From: Aeromicrobium sp. Sec7.5
GTDB taxonomy: Bacteria > Actinomycetota > Actinomycetes > Propionibacteriales > Nocardioidaceae
Assembly: GCF_036867135.1 (NCBI RefSeq)
Contig: NZ_JBAJIJ010000001.1
Location: 496,001 to 560,000 of the forward strand
Direction of reading: 5' to 3'
DNA length: 64,000 nt
Position numbers and translations under genes: made by a program. This document shows positions 62,693 to 64,000 of the stretch, in pieces. Position 1 is the stretch's first letter. Each line of letters starts with the position of its first letter. The notes below the pieces were generated by a model. It made no database searches and was not told the DNA's origin. It was given only the letters and a program-made list of their open reading frames with translations.

Positions 62693-64000
62693 TTGGACGA
62701 GCTGCTCCGCCGGGTCGCCGCGGTCGACCCCGACCGGGTCGCCGTGGTCACCCACGACGACCGGCGCACCTACGCGCAGGTGGCCGACGATGCCCTTCGT
62801 GTCGCCGCGGCGCTGACCGAGCGCGGCATCCGTCGGTTCGCGATCGCGGAGGTCGAGGCCGCCGCCGTGCTGCCGCTGCTGGCCGGCGCGTCGCTCGTGG
62901 GGGCCGAGGCCTGCCAGTACCCGCCCGACTCGCCCGACGACCTGCGGTCCCTCGTCGAGCGCTTCGAGCACGAGGTGCTCGTGACCGATCGCGACGACCT
63001 GCAGGGCCTCGCGGCGCAGGTGCTTCCCACCCGGGCACTCCTCGACGGCGCGACGCCCGGGGCGGACGTGCAGGTCGACGCCACGCCGCCCGGCGGCGTG
63101 CGCCCCCACCTGGTCCTCACGACCGGCACCACGGGGGCCCCGCGCGGCGTCCGCCACGACTGGAACCGCCTCGTGCGGGGCACGGCCCGCGTGCGCCCGG
63201 CGCCCGACGAGCGCTGGCTGCTCGCGTTCGGCCTGCACCAGTTCGCCGGCCTGCAGGTGCTGCTCCACGTCGCCGCCGCGGGCTCGGTGCTCGTCGCCCC
63301 CGCGCCGCGCCGACCGATCGAGGGTCTCGAGGCCATGCGGGCGCTTGACGTCACCCACGCGAGCGCGACCCCCACCTACTGGCGCTTCCTCGTCGCGCAG
63401 CTGCGCTCCGACGGCGGACCGGTGCCCGGCCTGCGCCAGGTCACGCTCGGCGGCGAGGCGATCCCTGGCCCGCTGCTCGGCGAGCTGCGGGCGGCGTTTC
63501 CCGACGCCTCCGTGTCGCAGGTCTATGCGGCCTCGGAGTTCGGCTCGACCGGATCCATGCGCGACGGCCGGGCGGGCCTGTCGGTCGACGTGCTCGACCG
63601 GGGCGACGACGCCGACGTCGACATGCGCATCGTCGAAGGCGAGCTCTGGATCCGATCCCGCACCGGCATGCTCGGCTACCACGGCGAGCCCGCCGTCGAG
63701 GCCGACGGGTGGCGCGCCACCGGCGACCGCGTCGAGATCGTGGGCGACCGCGTCCACTTCCGCGGACGCACGTCCGAGATCATCAACGTCGGGGGCGTCA
63801 AGGTGCACCCGCTGCCGATCGAGGACCGGGTCGCCGCGGTCGACGGCGTCGTCATGGCACGGGTCTACGGACGTCCCAACGCCATGACGGGCGCGATCGT
63901 CGCGCTCGAGGTCGTCGCGGCCCCCGGCACCGACCAGGCCGAGCTCAAGGCGGCCCTCAAGGCCGCCTGCGCCGACCTCGCACCTGCGGCGCGACCGCGC
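62693..64000 (+). CDS. AMP-forming acyl/amino-acid ligase, incomplete at right edge
   Basis: A TTG-started frame of at least 436 codons runs off the window. It has the adenylation core LTTGTTGAPRGVRHDW, YAASEFGSTGSM, GYHGEPAVEADGWRATGDRVE and GRTSEIINVGGVKVHPLPIE, the ANL superfamily. It begins 7 bp after the acyl carrier gene, so it likely loads that carrier with an acyl or amino acyl group for transfer onto a glycan or lipid. The substrate is unknown. TTG has no clear Shine-Dalgarno, so the start is uncertain. Confidence 0.8.
   Translation, partial: MDELLRRVAAVDPDRVAVVTHDDRRTYAQVADDALRVAAALTERGIRRFAIAEVEAAAVLPLLAGASLVGAEACQYPPDSPDDLRSLVERFEHEVLVTDRDDLQGLAAQVLPTRALLDGATPGADVQVDATPPGGVRPHLVLTTGTTGAPRGVRHDWNRLVRGTARVRPAPDERWLLAFGLHQFAGLQVLLHVAAAGSVLVAPAPRRPIEGLEAMRALDVTHASATPTYWRFLVAQLRSDGGPVPGLRQVTLGGEAIPGPLLGELRAAFPDASVSQVYAASEFGSTGSMRDGRAGLSVDVLDRGDDADVDMRIVEGELWIRSRTGMLGYHGEPAVEADGWRATGDRVEIVGDRVHFRGRTSEIINVGGVKVHPLPIEDRVAAVDGVVMARVYGRPNAMTGAIVALEVVAAPGTDQAELKAALKAACADLAPAARPR

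Overview
The window is high-GC (about 70 percent) actinobacterial chromosome with frequent GTG/TTG starts, ATGA/GTGA stop-start overlaps, two WhiB regulators, a monomeric NADP isocitrate dehydrogenase and a block (26.9-44.1 kb) whose content and order match the Mycobacterium tuberculosis Rv3667-Rv3683 neighbourhood: metallophosphoesterase, ponA2-like PBP, whiB4, two ArsA-type ATPases, RidA, metallo-beta-lactamase-fold hydrolase, crp, nth, TlpA-like thioredoxin, Nudix, marP, holin-like protein, acs. A Nocardioidaceae-type host (Aeromicrobium or Nocardioides) is my inference; no rRNA or taxonomic marker is present to prove it.

Layout. 0-2.1 kb: the end of an inserted segment, with the start of a LysR gene, a TDT exporter, a chimeric ORF carrying the tail of a short-chain dehydrogenase, and a truncated tRNA-Ser(GGA) 3' half that looks like an attachment-site scar. 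2.3-5.1 kb: metal-handling genes (DUF305 lipoprotein, DUF6153-like protein), a LytM peptidase, and a leaderless arsR-type gene coupled to a 108-residue protein with a His-rich head and a metallothionein-like Cys-rich tail, closed by a 15-bp terminator hairpin. 5.2-6.9 kb: prfC. 7.0-15.2 kb: a redox cluster of small exported protein, ApbE flavin transferase, ferric-reductase-like membrane protein, NuoF-like dehydrogenase, three-Cys ferredoxin and a two-component system, followed by DUF347, DedA, DUF2231 and VIT membrane proteins. The three transcription units all carry the same 20-bp direct-repeat site, which I read as the binding site of the encoded response regulator.

15.3-25.4 kb: mixed chromosomal genes (GAF-ANTAR, cold-shock-like, whiB3-like, a shortened endonuclease-like gene, FUSC exporter, VOC, ComB-like, alcohol dehydrogenase, LytR_C, K+/H+ antiporter, GDP-fucose synthase). 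25.4-26.8 kb: an IS481 element inserted at the 3' end of tRNA-Pro(CGG) with a perfect 15-bp target duplication; its transposase is cut into three by two identical 32-nt hairpin insertions. 26.9-44.7 kb: the conserved block. It contains two kinds of tiny coupled ORF between genes: 87-nt bridging ORFs (two copies) and pairs of 14-nt ATGA relay units (two loci), and two clusters of intergenic palindromes.

44.7-52.7 kb: a small ABC transporter operon with small membrane proteins, icd, then an ECF biotin uptake operon (bioY and A and T components) facing a BioQ-like TetR gene with two palindromic operators between them. 52.7-64 kb: methyltransferases, guaB1, and a surface-glycan type cluster (FkbM methyltransferases, glycosyltransferases, serine-acetyltransferase-like enzyme, acyl carrier protein, AMP ligase) that runs off the right edge. 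No CRISPR array, rRNA or prophage was seen.
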